A DNA stretch of 64,000 bases from Clostridia bacterium (GTDB lineage: Bacteria > Bacillota > Clostridia > Oscillospirales > SIG627), in contig JAFWZW010000023.1 of the NCBI GenBank assembly GCA_017517325.1, positions 62,001 through 126,000 on the forward strand, in the 5' to 3' direction. The translations under genes and the position numbers were made by a program. The notes beneath the pieces were generated by a model that was not told the origin of the DNA, made no database searches, and was given only the letters and a program-made list of their open reading frames with translations. Shown in pieces: positions 17,790-25,842 of the stretch. Numbering within the stretch: position 1 is the stretch's first letter; every line of letters starts with the position of its first letter.

Positions 17790-18042
17790 CGTCTGCTTCA
17801 TCCTTTTCTTCTTCTCCCGCCAGGCGCTTCTGAACGGAGCGGGTCGCCAAAGCGGAGAGGATCACGTGTCCGCTGTCGGTAAGAATGACGGACTGTGTCT
17901 TTCTTCCGCAGGTAACGTCAACTGCGATGCCTGCGTCCTTGGCGTCCTGCACCAAGCGCTTGATGGGGGCTGAATCCGGCCCTGCCACCGCCACCACGCG
18001 GGAGGAGGCGACGAAATTGCCGAAGCCGATATTGGTCATCAT
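17779..18042 (-). CDS. remA: RemA/DUF370 DNA-binding regulator
   Basis: An 87-residue protein matching RemA: MMTNIGFGNFVAS at the start, then DSAPIKRLVQDAKDAG, GRKTQSVILTDSGHVILSA. In Bacillus RemA binds DNA as an oligomeric ring and activates matrix and osmoprotection genes. The last 17 residues form an acidic tail (AGEEEKDEADDEA) that is longer than in Bacillus RemA. It lies between yicC and gmk as in other Firmicutes. Confidence 0.92.
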   Translation of the reverse strand: MMTNIGFGNFVASSRVVAVAGPDSAPIKRLVQDAKDAGIAVDVTCGRKTQSVILTDSGHVILSALATRSVQKRLAGEEEKDEADDEA

Positions 18043-18063
18043 AAATAATCCTCTTTTCCGGGT

Positions 18064-18942
18064 CTATTCGATATTTTGGATCTGCTCGCGGATCCGTTCG
18101 ATCTCGTTTTTGGCGTCGATCACCAGAGTGGTGATTTCCAGCATGCTACACTTGGAGCCAATGGTGTTCACTTCTCGGTTCAATTCCTGCGTGAGAAAGT
18201 CCATGGTTCTGCCGGAGGGAGTATCCTGACGGATCAAAGCGCGGAACTGGCTGATGTGGCTGGCCAGCCTTGTGATCTCCTCACCGGTGTCGATCTTGTC
18301 CGCGATGATCCCCACCTCGGTAAGCAGGCGGTTTTCATCGATCTGCCGATCCTCTAAAAATTCCTTGAGCCTTGCCTCCATCTTCTTGCGGTATTCGTCA
18401 ACGGCAACAGCGGAATGAGATCGGATCTGAGACAGAATGGATTCCATCTTATCAAGCCTGGAATCCAGGTCGGAAAACAGACTTTCACCCTCTCTTTGGC
18501 GCATGGCAATAAAGGCATCCAGCGCCTTTTCCACCACGGGCTCCACAGCACGCCACACGGCGTCCGCATCCTCTTCCTTCACCTTTTTTGCAAAAATGTC
18601 GGAAAAACGGGCAACGGTGGAAACGGAAATATCATCTCGCAGACCGTGATCCTGCGCGATTTTCTTCAGCGCCTCCACGTACTGGCGGGTAAGTCCTTCG
18701 TCCAGGGCGATCTCGGCGGTATCCCCCTGGGGGCGCTCAATGGAGAGAAATGCATCTACCTTGCCGCGTGCGGCGCGCTTTTGAATGGCTTTTTTGATCT
18801 TTTCCTCCAAATAGCCGTAAACGCGGGGCAGACGAATGTTTACGTCCAAATAACGGTTGTTCACGGAGCGCAGCTCGAAGGTGACTTCAAATCCGTCGAT
18901 CTCATCGGAATGACGCCCGTAACCGGTCATGCTCTTTAACAT
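18064..18942 (-). CDS. yicC: YicC/YloC-family endoribonuclease
   Basis: A 292-residue protein with the family's N-terminal MLKSMTGYGR and ELRSVNNRYLDVNIRLPR, and the C-terminal RTMDFLTQELNREVNTIGSK. YicC family members are RNases implicated in small-RNA decay and in stationary-phase survival (family knowledge). The start at 18942 is set by this conserved N-terminus and by GGAAAGGA upstream; the frame is open further upstream but through the promoter. It is the first gene of the twelve-gene operon. Confidence 0.93.
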   Translation of the reverse strand: MLKSMTGYGRHSDEIDGFEVTFELRSVNNRYLDVNIRLPRVYGYLEEKIKKAIQKRAARGKVDAFLSIERPQGDTAEIALDEGLTRQYVEALKKIAQDHGLRDDISVSTVARFSDIFAKKVKEEDADAVWRAVEPVVEKALDAFIAMRQREGESLFSDLDSRLDKMESILSQIRSHSAVAVDEYRKKMEARLKEFLEDRQIDENRLLTEVGIIADKIDTGEEITRLASHISQFRALIRQDTPSGRTMDFLTQELNREVNTIGSKCSMLEITTLVIDAKNEIERIREQIQNIE

Positions 18943-18993
18943 ATACGAAAAATCCTTTCCCAAAAATCGGTACAGTATAAAACATATCAATAT

Positions 18994-19022
18994 AATATAG
19001 CAAATTTTCGGGGTGAAGTCAA
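18994..19022 (-). promoter_or_regulatory. Promoter of the yicC-rsgA operon
   Basis: On the minus strand TTGACT (complement of 19017-19022) and TATATT (complement of 18994-18999) are separated by 17 bp. The yicC start is about 50 bases downstream. It is the only convincing promoter seen for the 11.6-kb operon. Confidence 0.75.
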
Positions 19023-19133
19023 GGCGAAACGAAGAAAAAGCCGCATTCTTCAAGGTTTTTTCACAAATTTTAAGAGAGAATTAAGACATATTCCTTTTAT
19101 CTCCTAAATTATTCTCTTTTTTTGCGTTTTCAC

Positions 19134-19161
19134 TTGCATTTTTTTGTTTTGGTGGTACAAT
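19134..19161 (+). promoter_or_regulatory. Promoter of the first MATE gene
   Basis: TTGCAT (19134-19139) and TACAAT (19156-19161), spacing 16, about 42 bases before the MATE start. It is back to back with the yicC promoter. Confidence 0.6.
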
Positions 19162-19202
19162 TCAAATAAGTTCTTTTTCTTAATCTTCAGGAGGAATCTG
19201 CT

Positions 19203-20594
19203 ATGGCGGCCCGCAATTCTATGGATCTGACACAAGGCTCGGTTTTTAAGAAGCTGATCGTCTTCGTGATCCCGATTTTGCTGACGAATCTGCTTCAGCA
19301 GCTTTACCATACCGCCGACGTGGTGGTGGTAGGGAATTTTGCCCGCGACAGTCAGAACGCACTGGCATCCGTGGGCTCCTCCGGCACGGTCACTACCCTG
19401 CTTCTCAATTTGTTCTGGGGCCTTTCCGTGGGTACCAACGTGATCTGTGCCAACTTTTACGGTGCGGGAAAGAAGGAAGAGCTTACCCGTGCAATGGAAA
19501 CCAGCATCGCGGTGGCGGCTGTCAGCGGCGTTGTTATCGGCGTGGTCGGTTTCTTTCTTGCAGAGCCGATCCTCACGGCTATGGGCGTTCCCCAAGGTGT
19601 GCTTCCCAACGCCGTGATCTATATGAAGATCATTTTTTTGGGTCAGCCCGGAAGCCTTGTCTATAATTTCGGTGCCAGTATTCTCCGTGCCCACGGCGAT
19701 ACCAAGAGACCTATGACCATTCTCTTTATCTCCGGTATGGTGAACGTGGTCCTGAATCTTGTTTTCGTGGCGGTCTTTCATCTGGATTCCGCAGGCGTTG
19801 CTCTTGCCACCACGATTTCCAATTACGTATCGGCCGCGTTGATCCTTTGGATCTTAGGGAATCCCCACGGGGAACAGCATCTGGATCTCCGTCACCTGCG
19901 TGTTTCCGCCCCGCTTTTGAAGCGGATCGCCGTCATCGGCATTCCCGGTGGCCTCAACGGCATCGTATTCAGCGTTTCCAATATCATTATCGCGCGCGCC
20001 ATTTTTACTCTGGGCGAAACGGTGGTAGCGGCGGATTCGGCGGGCACCAGCGTGACCAATCTGGTCTACATCGTGCTTACGTCCTTTTACTCGGCGTCCA
20101 TCAGCTTTTCGGGGCAGAATTACGGCGCGGGGCAGCTTGGCCGCATCCATCAGTTCCTTTGGCGGTGCGTTTTGCTCTGCGGCTCCCTTTTGTTTTTCGT
20201 CAGTACCGTTGTCAACCTGTTCCCGGATTTCTTTATGGGCCTTTTTACCGACAATCAGGCGGTGATTGAAGCAGGCAGAGAACGGCTCTTCGTGGTTTCG
20301 TACAGCTACGTGCTCTACACGGTTTCCGAAACGGTCATCGGTTGCCTTAGGGGAATGGGAAAATCCGTTATGCCAACGGCGCTCAATGCCTTTTTCGTTT
20401 GCGTTCCCCGCATTATCTGGGTGGCGTTCGTGGTGCCCATCCGACCCGGTCTCGGTATGATCTATTCTTGTTACGCCGTGTCCTACGTTTTATCCGGAAT
20501 CGCGCAGATCTCGGCATTTTACTACTATATGGCAAAAGAAAAAAAGCAGCGCGCCGCTTCCTCTGCAGGGCGGTATTGTGCGCCTGTTTCTTGA
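19203..20594 (+). CDS. MATE-family multidrug/cation exporter, copy 1
   Basis: A 463-residue integral membrane protein of the MATE (NorM/DinF) superfamily: twelve hydrophobic segments in two related halves, opening with MDLTQGSVFKKLIVF and LLQQLYHTADVVVVGNF, the hallmark of the first bundle. It should export organic cations, drugs or metabolites using a Na+ or H+ gradient. The start has a strong AGGAGG site. It is the first of four tandem paralogues and shares with copy 2 the segment ILRAHGDTKRPM; a terminator lies immediately after it. Confidence 0.93.
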   Translation: MAARNSMDLTQGSVFKKLIVFVIPILLTNLLQQLYHTADVVVVGNFARDSQNALASVGSSGTVTTLLLNLFWGLSVGTNVICANFYGAGKKEELTRAMETSIAVAAVSGVVIGVVGFFLAEPILTAMGVPQGVLPNAVIYMKIIFLGQPGSLVYNFGASILRAHGDTKRPMTILFISGMVNVVLNLVFVAVFHLDSAGVALATTISNYVSAALILWILGNPHGEQHLDLRHLRVSAPLLKRIAVIGIPGGLNGIVFSVSNIIIARAIFTLGETVVAADSAGTSVTNLVYIVLTSFYSASISFSGQNYGAGQLGRIHQFLWRCVLLCGSLLFFVSTVVNLFPDFFMGLFTDNQAVIEAGRERLFVVSYSYVLYTVSETVIGCLRGMGKSVMPTALNAFFVCVPRIIWVAFVVPIRPGLGMIYSCYAVSYVLSGIAQISAFYYYMAKEKKQRAASSAGRYCAPVS

Positions 20595-20599
20595 TCTCG

Positions 20600-20638
20600 G
20601 GCAGAGGCGGTTTTGCCGCCTCTGCCTTTCGTGTTTTT
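20600..20638 (+). terminator. Terminator between MATE copies 1 and 2
   Basis: An 11-bp perfect stem GGCAGAGGCGG (20600-20610) with CCGCCTCTGCC (20616-20626), a five-base loop, then a T-rich tract. No promoter is evident between it and copy 2, so copy 2 may depend on read-through. Confidence 0.85.
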
Positions 20639-20668
20639 TTAAATTCATTACCTGAAAACGGAGGAATT

Positions 20669-22081
20669 ATGGCACGCACTTCTCAAGATCTCACCCAAGG
20701 GCCGGTAGTGAAAAAACTGTTTTTGTTCGCAATGCCCATTTTGTTTACCAATATGCTGCAACAGCTCTATCACGCGGCAGACGTAATGGTGGTGGGCAAC
20801 TTTGCCAAGGATGCAACGGTATCCCTGGCGGCTGTGGGCTCTACCGGTGCGGTGACCACTCTTTTGCTCAATCTGTTCGTTGGTCTTTCCCTCGGTGTCA
20901 ACGTGATTTGCGCCAACTGCTACGGAGCAGGGGATCGGGAAGGACTTAACAAAACCATGCAGACGGGTCTGATCACCTCCTTTTTCAGCGGCGTTATCGT
21001 TTCTCTCTTGGGCTTTTTTCTGGCGCGCCCCTGCTTGTTGCTTTTAGGGTCGCCCCAATCGGTAATCGGCCCGGCTACCACTTATATGAAGATCATCTTT
21101 TTGGGTCAGCCGGGTAGCCTCGTGTATAACTTCGGCGCAGGGATCCTCCGTGCCCACGGAGATACCAAAAGGCCTATGATGATCCTGTCTTTGGCGGGTA
21201 TGATCAATGTAGTGTTGAATCTGGTTTTTGTCATCGTGTTTCATCTGGATTCTGCGGGCGTTGCGTTGGCCACCTCTATCTCTCATTATTTTTCTGCTGC
21301 CGCCGTCCTCTTCATCCTGTGCAACCCTCACGGGGAGCAAAGGCTGTCTCTGTTTGATCTGCGCTTCGACCGCAAGCAGTTCTTTAAAATTATGCGTGTG
21401 GGCATCCCCGGCGGTCTGAACGGAATGGTGTTCAGCGTTTCCAACACCTTCGTAGCAAAGGGTATCAACACTTTGGGACCCGTGGTGATCGCGGGGAATT
21501 CAGCAGCCTCCAGCGTAGATTATTTTACCTATCAGATCCTTCTTTCCTTCTACACCGCCTGCGTCAGCTTTGCGGGGCAAAATTACGGTGCCAAAAAGTT
21601 TCGCCGCATCGACCGCCTGCTTTGGAGCAGTATTCTCATCACCGCCGCTATTTACGCCGTGGTATTCGGCGTCATTGCATGCTTCCCAGAATTTTTCGTG
21701 GGGCTGTTTTCCAAGGATCCCGTGGTGGTGCAGGCCGGGCTTCCGCGCCTTTATATGATCGGCACCTCGTATCTTGTCTACACCGTCTCGGAAATGGCTA
21801 TCGGTTGCCTTCGGGGGATGGGGAAATCCGTTCTGCCCACAGCGCTGAATGCGGCCAGCGTCTGTATTCCAAGAATCGTTTGGGTCACGTTCATATTCCC
21901 TTTGAGACCCACCTTATTATTCCTTTATATGTGCTTCCCCATTTCGTACGTCTTTTCCATTGCCACCCAGTTGGGATGTTATCTTTATTACAGCAAAAAA
22001 GAGAAAAAAGCCTATTATGAAAGCCAAAAAAACGCTTTGTCCCAGGGTGCGGATGCACTCGACACAGAGGTCGCGGTATAG
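20669..22081 (+). CDS. MATE-family exporter, copy 2
   Basis: A 470-residue MATE protein starting MARTSQDLTQGPVVKKL, with NMLQQLYHAADVMVVGNF in the first helical bundle and twelve predicted membrane helices. The start at 20669 follows GGAGG and gives the family N-terminus; the frame is open upstream but lacks similarity. It resembles copy 1 closely, at DNA level too around 21085-21180 versus 19620-19715, so the pair probably arose by local duplication. Confidence 0.92.
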   Translation: MARTSQDLTQGPVVKKLFLFAMPILFTNMLQQLYHAADVMVVGNFAKDATVSLAAVGSTGAVTTLLLNLFVGLSLGVNVICANCYGAGDREGLNKTMQTGLITSFFSGVIVSLLGFFLARPCLLLLGSPQSVIGPATTYMKIIFLGQPGSLVYNFGAGILRAHGDTKRPMMILSLAGMINVVLNLVFVIVFHLDSAGVALATSISHYFSAAAVLFILCNPHGEQRLSLFDLRFDRKQFFKIMRVGIPGGLNGMVFSVSNTFVAKGINTLGPVVIAGNSAASSVDYFTYQILLSFYTACVSFAGQNYGAKKFRRIDRLLWSSILITAAIYAVVFGVIACFPEFFVGLFSKDPVVVQAGLPRLYMIGTSYLVYTVSEMAIGCLRGMGKSVLPTALNAASVCIPRIVWVTFIFPLRPTLLFLYMCFPISYVFSIATQLGCYLYYSKKEKKAYYESQKNALSQGADALDTEVAV

Positions 22082-22179
22082 CATAAAATAAATACGAAAT
22101 TGAAAAAACAGCTTTTTGAGGTAAAAATCGTTTTTTTTGTGATAAAATGTTGTTACTTTAAAGATTGGGGAGGGCAAAA

Positions 22180-23661
22180 ATGGCTTCAAGAAGAGCGGTC
22201 GATCTGACCAAGGGACCCGTTTTTAAACAGCTTGTTGCATTTTTGATTCCGATCTTTATCACTGCGCTGATGCAGCAGCTTTATCACGCCGCAGACGTGT
22301 TCGTCGTGGGAAATTTTGCGGGAACACCGGAGGAATGCAAAATCGCCCTTGCGGCAGTGGGTGCAACCGGCTCCGTTACCAGCCTTTTGCTCAACGCCGT
22401 TTCCGGCATCTCCATCGGTTCCAACGTAGTCAGTGCGCATGCCTACGGAAATCGCGATAAAGAAAGAGCCCTTCACGTGATCAGCACCTCTCTGATCTTT
22501 GCATTCCTTTCCGGAACGCTCCTTGCAGCGGTGGGGTATTTTGCCTCTCCCACGCTTCTTAAAATGATCAAGGTTCCCTTGGAGATCCGGGATCAGGCGC
22601 TGGCGTATATGCGTATCATCTTTTTGGGTCAGCCTGCCAGTATGCTCTTTAATTTCTGCTCTTCTATTTTCCGTTCCCGCGGGAATACGCGTATTTCTAT
22701 GAACATTCTCACCGTTACGGGAATCGTCAACGTAGTGTTGAATCTTGTTTTCGTCATCGTCTTTGATCTGGATTCTGCCGGTGTTGCCATCGCAACGGTC
22801 ATTGCGAGCGTTCTCTCTGCCGTGGTGGCACTGATGGTGGTCTTTCATCCGCAGGGGGATTATCGCCTGTCCCTTTCCGACCTTCGCGTCCATAAAAACG
22901 AATTGTTTGAGATCCTCAAGATCGGCGTGCCCGCAGGGCTCAACAGTGTTCTCTTCCAGTTTTCCAATACCATCGTGGCTACGGCGGCCAACAGCCTCGG
23001 TACCGTGACGGTGGCGGCAGTTTCCGCGGCCAACAGCGTCAATAACGTGGCTCATACCTTCGGCGGCTCCTTAAGTTCCGCAGCTATCAGCTTTTCCGCG
23101 CAGAATTGCGGTGCGGGAAAGCTTCGCCGCGTAGACGAATACCTTGTGAAAGCCGGTATTCTGGGCACCGCAGTGTTCCTTGGGATCAATACGGTTTTGA
23201 CTTTGTTTCCCCATTTCTTTTTGGGGCTTTTCAGCTCCAGCCCCGAAGTGGTGCAGGCGGGCGTATCAAAATTGATGATCTCATCCTGGGGCTATATGCT
23301 CTATTTGCTTGCCGAGCAGATCAACGGCTGTCAGCGTGGCTTTGGAAAATCCGTCTTTCCTACGGCGCTGAATATATTCTGCGTCTGTTTTCTTCGGATC
23401 GCTTGGGTGTGGTGGGTCTTTCCCGCCGTTCCTGCTGCGGCCGCCCTTTCCACCAAGATCCTTTGGCTCTATCTGTGTCTGCCGGTTTCCTGGGCAGCCA
23501 CCCTCGTTGCCCAGTGCGTTAACTACTTTGGCGTGGTGCGCGGAAAAGAGTGGAGAAGGCAGGCAGAAGCGGGGACCCTTGCGCCTGAAGATATGGCGTA
23601 TTATATGAAAAAACAAAAAAATCATCGGACAAGGAGAAAAGGGCTTGAAATCCAAGAATAA
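22180..23661 (+). CDS. MATE-family exporter, copy 3
   Basis: A 493-residue MATE protein (MASRRAVDLTKGPVFKQLVAF) with LMQQLYHAADVFVVGNFAG in the first bundle. A short insertion after VVGNF (GTPEECKIAL) and segments FRSRGNTRISM and FHPQGDYRLSL group it with copy 4 rather than copies 1-2. GGGGAGGG precedes the ATG at 22180; the in-frame TTG at 22165 lies before that site and is rejected. Its last 17 bases overlap copy 4. Confidence 0.92.
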   Translation: MASRRAVDLTKGPVFKQLVAFLIPIFITALMQQLYHAADVFVVGNFAGTPEECKIALAAVGATGSVTSLLLNAVSGISIGSNVVSAHAYGNRDKERALHVISTSLIFAFLSGTLLAAVGYFASPTLLKMIKVPLEIRDQALAYMRIIFLGQPASMLFNFCSSIFRSRGNTRISMNILTVTGIVNVVLNLVFVIVFDLDSAGVAIATVIASVLSAVVALMVVFHPQGDYRLSLSDLRVHKNELFEILKIGVPAGLNSVLFQFSNTIVATAANSLGTVTVAAVSAANSVNNVAHTFGGSLSSAAISFSAQNCGAGKLRRVDEYLVKAGILGTAVFLGINTVLTLFPHFFLGLFSSSPEVVQAGVSKLMISSWGYMLYLLAEQINGCQRGFGKSVFPTALNIFCVCFLRIAWVWWVFPAVPAAAALSTKILWLYLCLPVSWAATLVAQCVNYFGVVRGKEWRRQAEAGTLAPEDMAYYMKKQKNHRTRRKGLEIQE

Positions 23662-25069
23662 TCTTGATCTGACTACAGGCTCGATCTTTCGCAAACTGAT
23701 CGCTTTTGCGATCCCCATTCTGCTGACCAATTTTTTACAGCAGCTCTATCATTCCGCGGATATGATGGTGGTGGGCAATTTTGCCCGTGATCCGGAGCAC
23801 GCTCTGGCGTCGGTGGGTGCCACCACTCAGGTCACGGGACTTCTTTTGAATTTTTTCGTCAGCATTTCCATCGGTGCCAACGTGGTGGTTGCTCAAGCAA
23901 GAGGAGCCGGCGATAAGAAACGGCAACGCCGTGCCATTACCACCTCGATCTGCTTTTCCTCGATCGTGGGGACCGTTTTGGCAGTGGCGGGGTGGATCCT
24001 GACCCCCGCGCTTTTGAGAATTGTCAATACTCCTGAAGAAATTATGGAGCAGGCATCCCTTTATATGCGGATCATTTTTCTGGGTCAGCCTGCTATTAAG
24101 CTCTATAATTTCTGCAGTGCCATTTTTCGTGCCATGGGTAACGCAAAGTTCTCTATGCGGATTCTGGGTGTTACCGGGGTTGCAAACGTAGTCCTGAATC
24201 TGTTTTTCGTATTGGTGCTTCATTGGGACGTGGCAGGCGTTGCCATCGCTACCGTGATCGCCGGTTATCTTTCCGCCACCGCGGCGCTGGTGGTCTTGTT
24301 CCATCCCGAGGGGGACTATCGCCTTAACGTGAAAGAGCTTCGTTGGTATAAGAGGGAATTTGTTGATATGATTCGGATCGGTATTCCCGCAGCCCTGAAT
24401 ACCGTTCTCTTCAGCGTATCCAACGTCATCCTCAGTGCTGCGGCAAATGCTCTGGGCAAGGCGGTGGTGGCTTCCGTTGCCGCTGTGAATAATCTGAGCA
24501 ATCTGGTGCATACCGTGGGAACGGCCCTCGTCAGCGCGCTCTCCAGCTTTTCAGGGCAGAATTACGGTGCAGGCAAGCTTCGCCGCACCGAGGAATCCTT
24601 CTGGAAGGCGATCCTGCTGGCGGAATGCTTCCTTCTTGCGGCAAACCTCGTTATCACAGCGTTTCCCGGCTTTTTCATCGGCTTCTTTACCAAGGAGGCA
24701 CAGGTCATCCGCATCGGAACGCCCAAGCTTCTTCTTACCTGCTGGGGCTATATGATCTATCTGTTCGCGGAATTTTCCAACAGCATCAAGCGCGGCTACG
24801 GAAAAACCGTGACGCCTACGATCCTGAATATTGCCTGCGTCTGCGGGGTCCGCGTGATCTGGGTATGGGCGGTCTATCCCTTCTTGCCGCAGACCGTCTT
24901 TTGGCTTTACATCGCTCTGCCTATTTCCTGGCTCTTTTCTTCCACGGCACAGATGATCGATTTCCATTACGTTCGCAAAAGAAACTGGAAAAAAGCTTAT
25001 GAAGAGGGGAGATTGCATCCCGACGACGCGGCTTACTACGAAGCAAAACAAAAAAGAAAAACTGCGTAA
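23645..25069 (+). CDS. MATE-family exporter, copy 4 (TTG start)
   Basis: A 474-residue MATE protein (KSKNNLDLTTGSIFRKLIAF) with FLQQLYHSADMMVVGNF. The start is TTG at 23645, eight bases after AAGGAG and inside the end of copy 3, so copies 3 and 4 are translationally coupled. The segments FRAMGNAKFSM and FHPEGDYRLNV resemble copy 3. The C-terminal tail (LHPDDAAYYEAKQK) also resembles that of copy 3 (LAPEDMAYYMKKQK). A terminator follows. Confidence 0.92.
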   Translation: MKSKNNLDLTTGSIFRKLIAFAIPILLTNFLQQLYHSADMMVVGNFARDPEHALASVGATTQVTGLLLNFFVSISIGANVVVAQARGAGDKKRQRRAITTSICFSSIVGTVLAVAGWILTPALLRIVNTPEEIMEQASLYMRIIFLGQPAIKLYNFCSAIFRAMGNAKFSMRILGVTGVANVVLNLFFVLVLHWDVAGVAIATVIAGYLSATAALVVLFHPEGDYRLNVKELRWYKREFVDMIRIGIPAALNTVLFSVSNVILSAAANALGKAVVASVAAVNNLSNLVHTVGTALVSALSSFSGQNYGAGKLRRTEESFWKAILLAECFLLAANLVITAFPGFFIGFFTKEAQVIRIGTPKLLLTCWGYMIYLFAEFSNSIKRGYGKTVTPTILNIACVCGVRVIWVWAVYPFLPQTVFWLYIALPISWLFSSTAQMIDFHYVRKRNWKKAYEEGRLHPDDAAYYEAKQKRKTA

Positions 25070-25076
25070 CCGCCTA

Positions 25077-25115
25077 AAAGGAGCAACCAAAATTGCTCCT
25101 TTCTCTTTTTTTGCG
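25077..25115 (+). terminator. Terminator after the MATE cluster
   Basis: AAAGGAGCAA (25077-25086) pairs with TTGCTCCTTT (25093-25102), followed by CTC and seven T residues. Confidence 0.85.
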
Positions 25116-25173
25116 CAGAAAAACCGCAAAAACGCTTTTTTCTCAAAAACATCAAAAAATCATTGAGATTCCC

Positions 25174-25202
25174 TTGACTTTTCAATATTTTTGTTCTATA
25201 AT
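25174..25202 (+). promoter_or_regulatory. Sigma-A promoter for plsC-ispH/rpsA
   Basis: TTGACT (25174-25179) and TATAAT (25197-25202) with a 17-bp spacer, 28 bases before the plsC start. Confidence 0.88.
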
Positions 25203-25230
25203 TATCATCGATTTATTTTTGGGAGGCAAT

Positions 25231-25842
25231 ATGAACCGCTACGACAGTCTGGTAAGGTTTTTCAGACCGATCATCCGTTTTTTCTTCCCCTTTCGGGTTT
25301 TGAATCTGCCCGAATCTCTTCCGGAAGAAGGGCTTGTGGTCTGCCCCAATCATATTTCGTTTTTTGATCCCTTGTTTTTAGCCATCACCCTTCCCCGCAA
25401 CATTACCTTTATGGCGAAGGAAGAGCTCTTTTCCCGTCCGATCATCGGCAAATGGGTAAAGGAGTGCGGAGTGATCCCCCTTTCCCGTGACGGTGGGGAT
25501 GCCGCCAAGCTTCGTCAGGCGGTGCGTGAATTGAAGGCAGGGAAGCTCTTTTCCCTTTTTCCTCAGGGTACCCGTTGCCGCTATCCTCTGAAAAAAGAGG
25601 ATTTCAAGGCAGGCGTGGGTATGATGGTGGCACTTTCCGGTGCTAAGATGCTGCCGGTGGGTGTCTATTCCAAGCATTACAAGGTGCGTCTTTTCCGCAG
25701 AACCTATCTTTATTTCGGTGAGCCGGTTTCGCTGGCGTCGGAAGAAAAAATGGGCGTAAAGGATCAGGCGTTATACATTACCGATCGCCTTTTTGATGAA
25801 ATTGCCCGTCTGGAAGCGCTGGCGAAAGAGGCGGCGAAGTGA
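25231..25842 (+). CDS. plsC: 1-acyl-sn-glycerol-3-phosphate acyltransferase
   Basis: A 203-residue membrane-associated acyltransferase that makes phosphatidic acid from lysophosphatidate. The catalytic H-x4-D box is NHISFFD near residue 33, and the substrate motif is FPQGTR, where most relatives have FPEGTR. The start at 25231 follows GGGAGG and excludes an upstream open stretch that covers the promoter. The stop overlaps the GTG start of the next gene (GTGA). The order plsC, ispH, rpsA is usual in Clostridia. Confidence 0.92.
   Translation: MNRYDSLVRFFRPIIRFFFPFRVLNLPESLPEEGLVVCPNHISFFDPLFLAITLPRNITFMAKEELFSRPIIGKWVKECGVIPLSRDGGDAAKLRQAVRELKAGKLFSLFPQGTRCRYPLKKEDFKAGVGMMVALSGAKMLPVGVYSKHYKVRLFRRTYLYFGEPVSLASEEKMGVKDQALYITDRLFDEIARLEALAKEAAK

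Noticed and set aside
20399..20668. N-terminal extension of MATE copy 2
   Set aside because: It overlaps the end of copy 1 and the terminator and has no similarity to MATE N-termini; the AGG site precedes 20669.
22082..22164. Promoter in front of MATE copy 3
   Set aside because: TTGAGG and TAAAAT are present but 21 bp apart, too far for a confident call.
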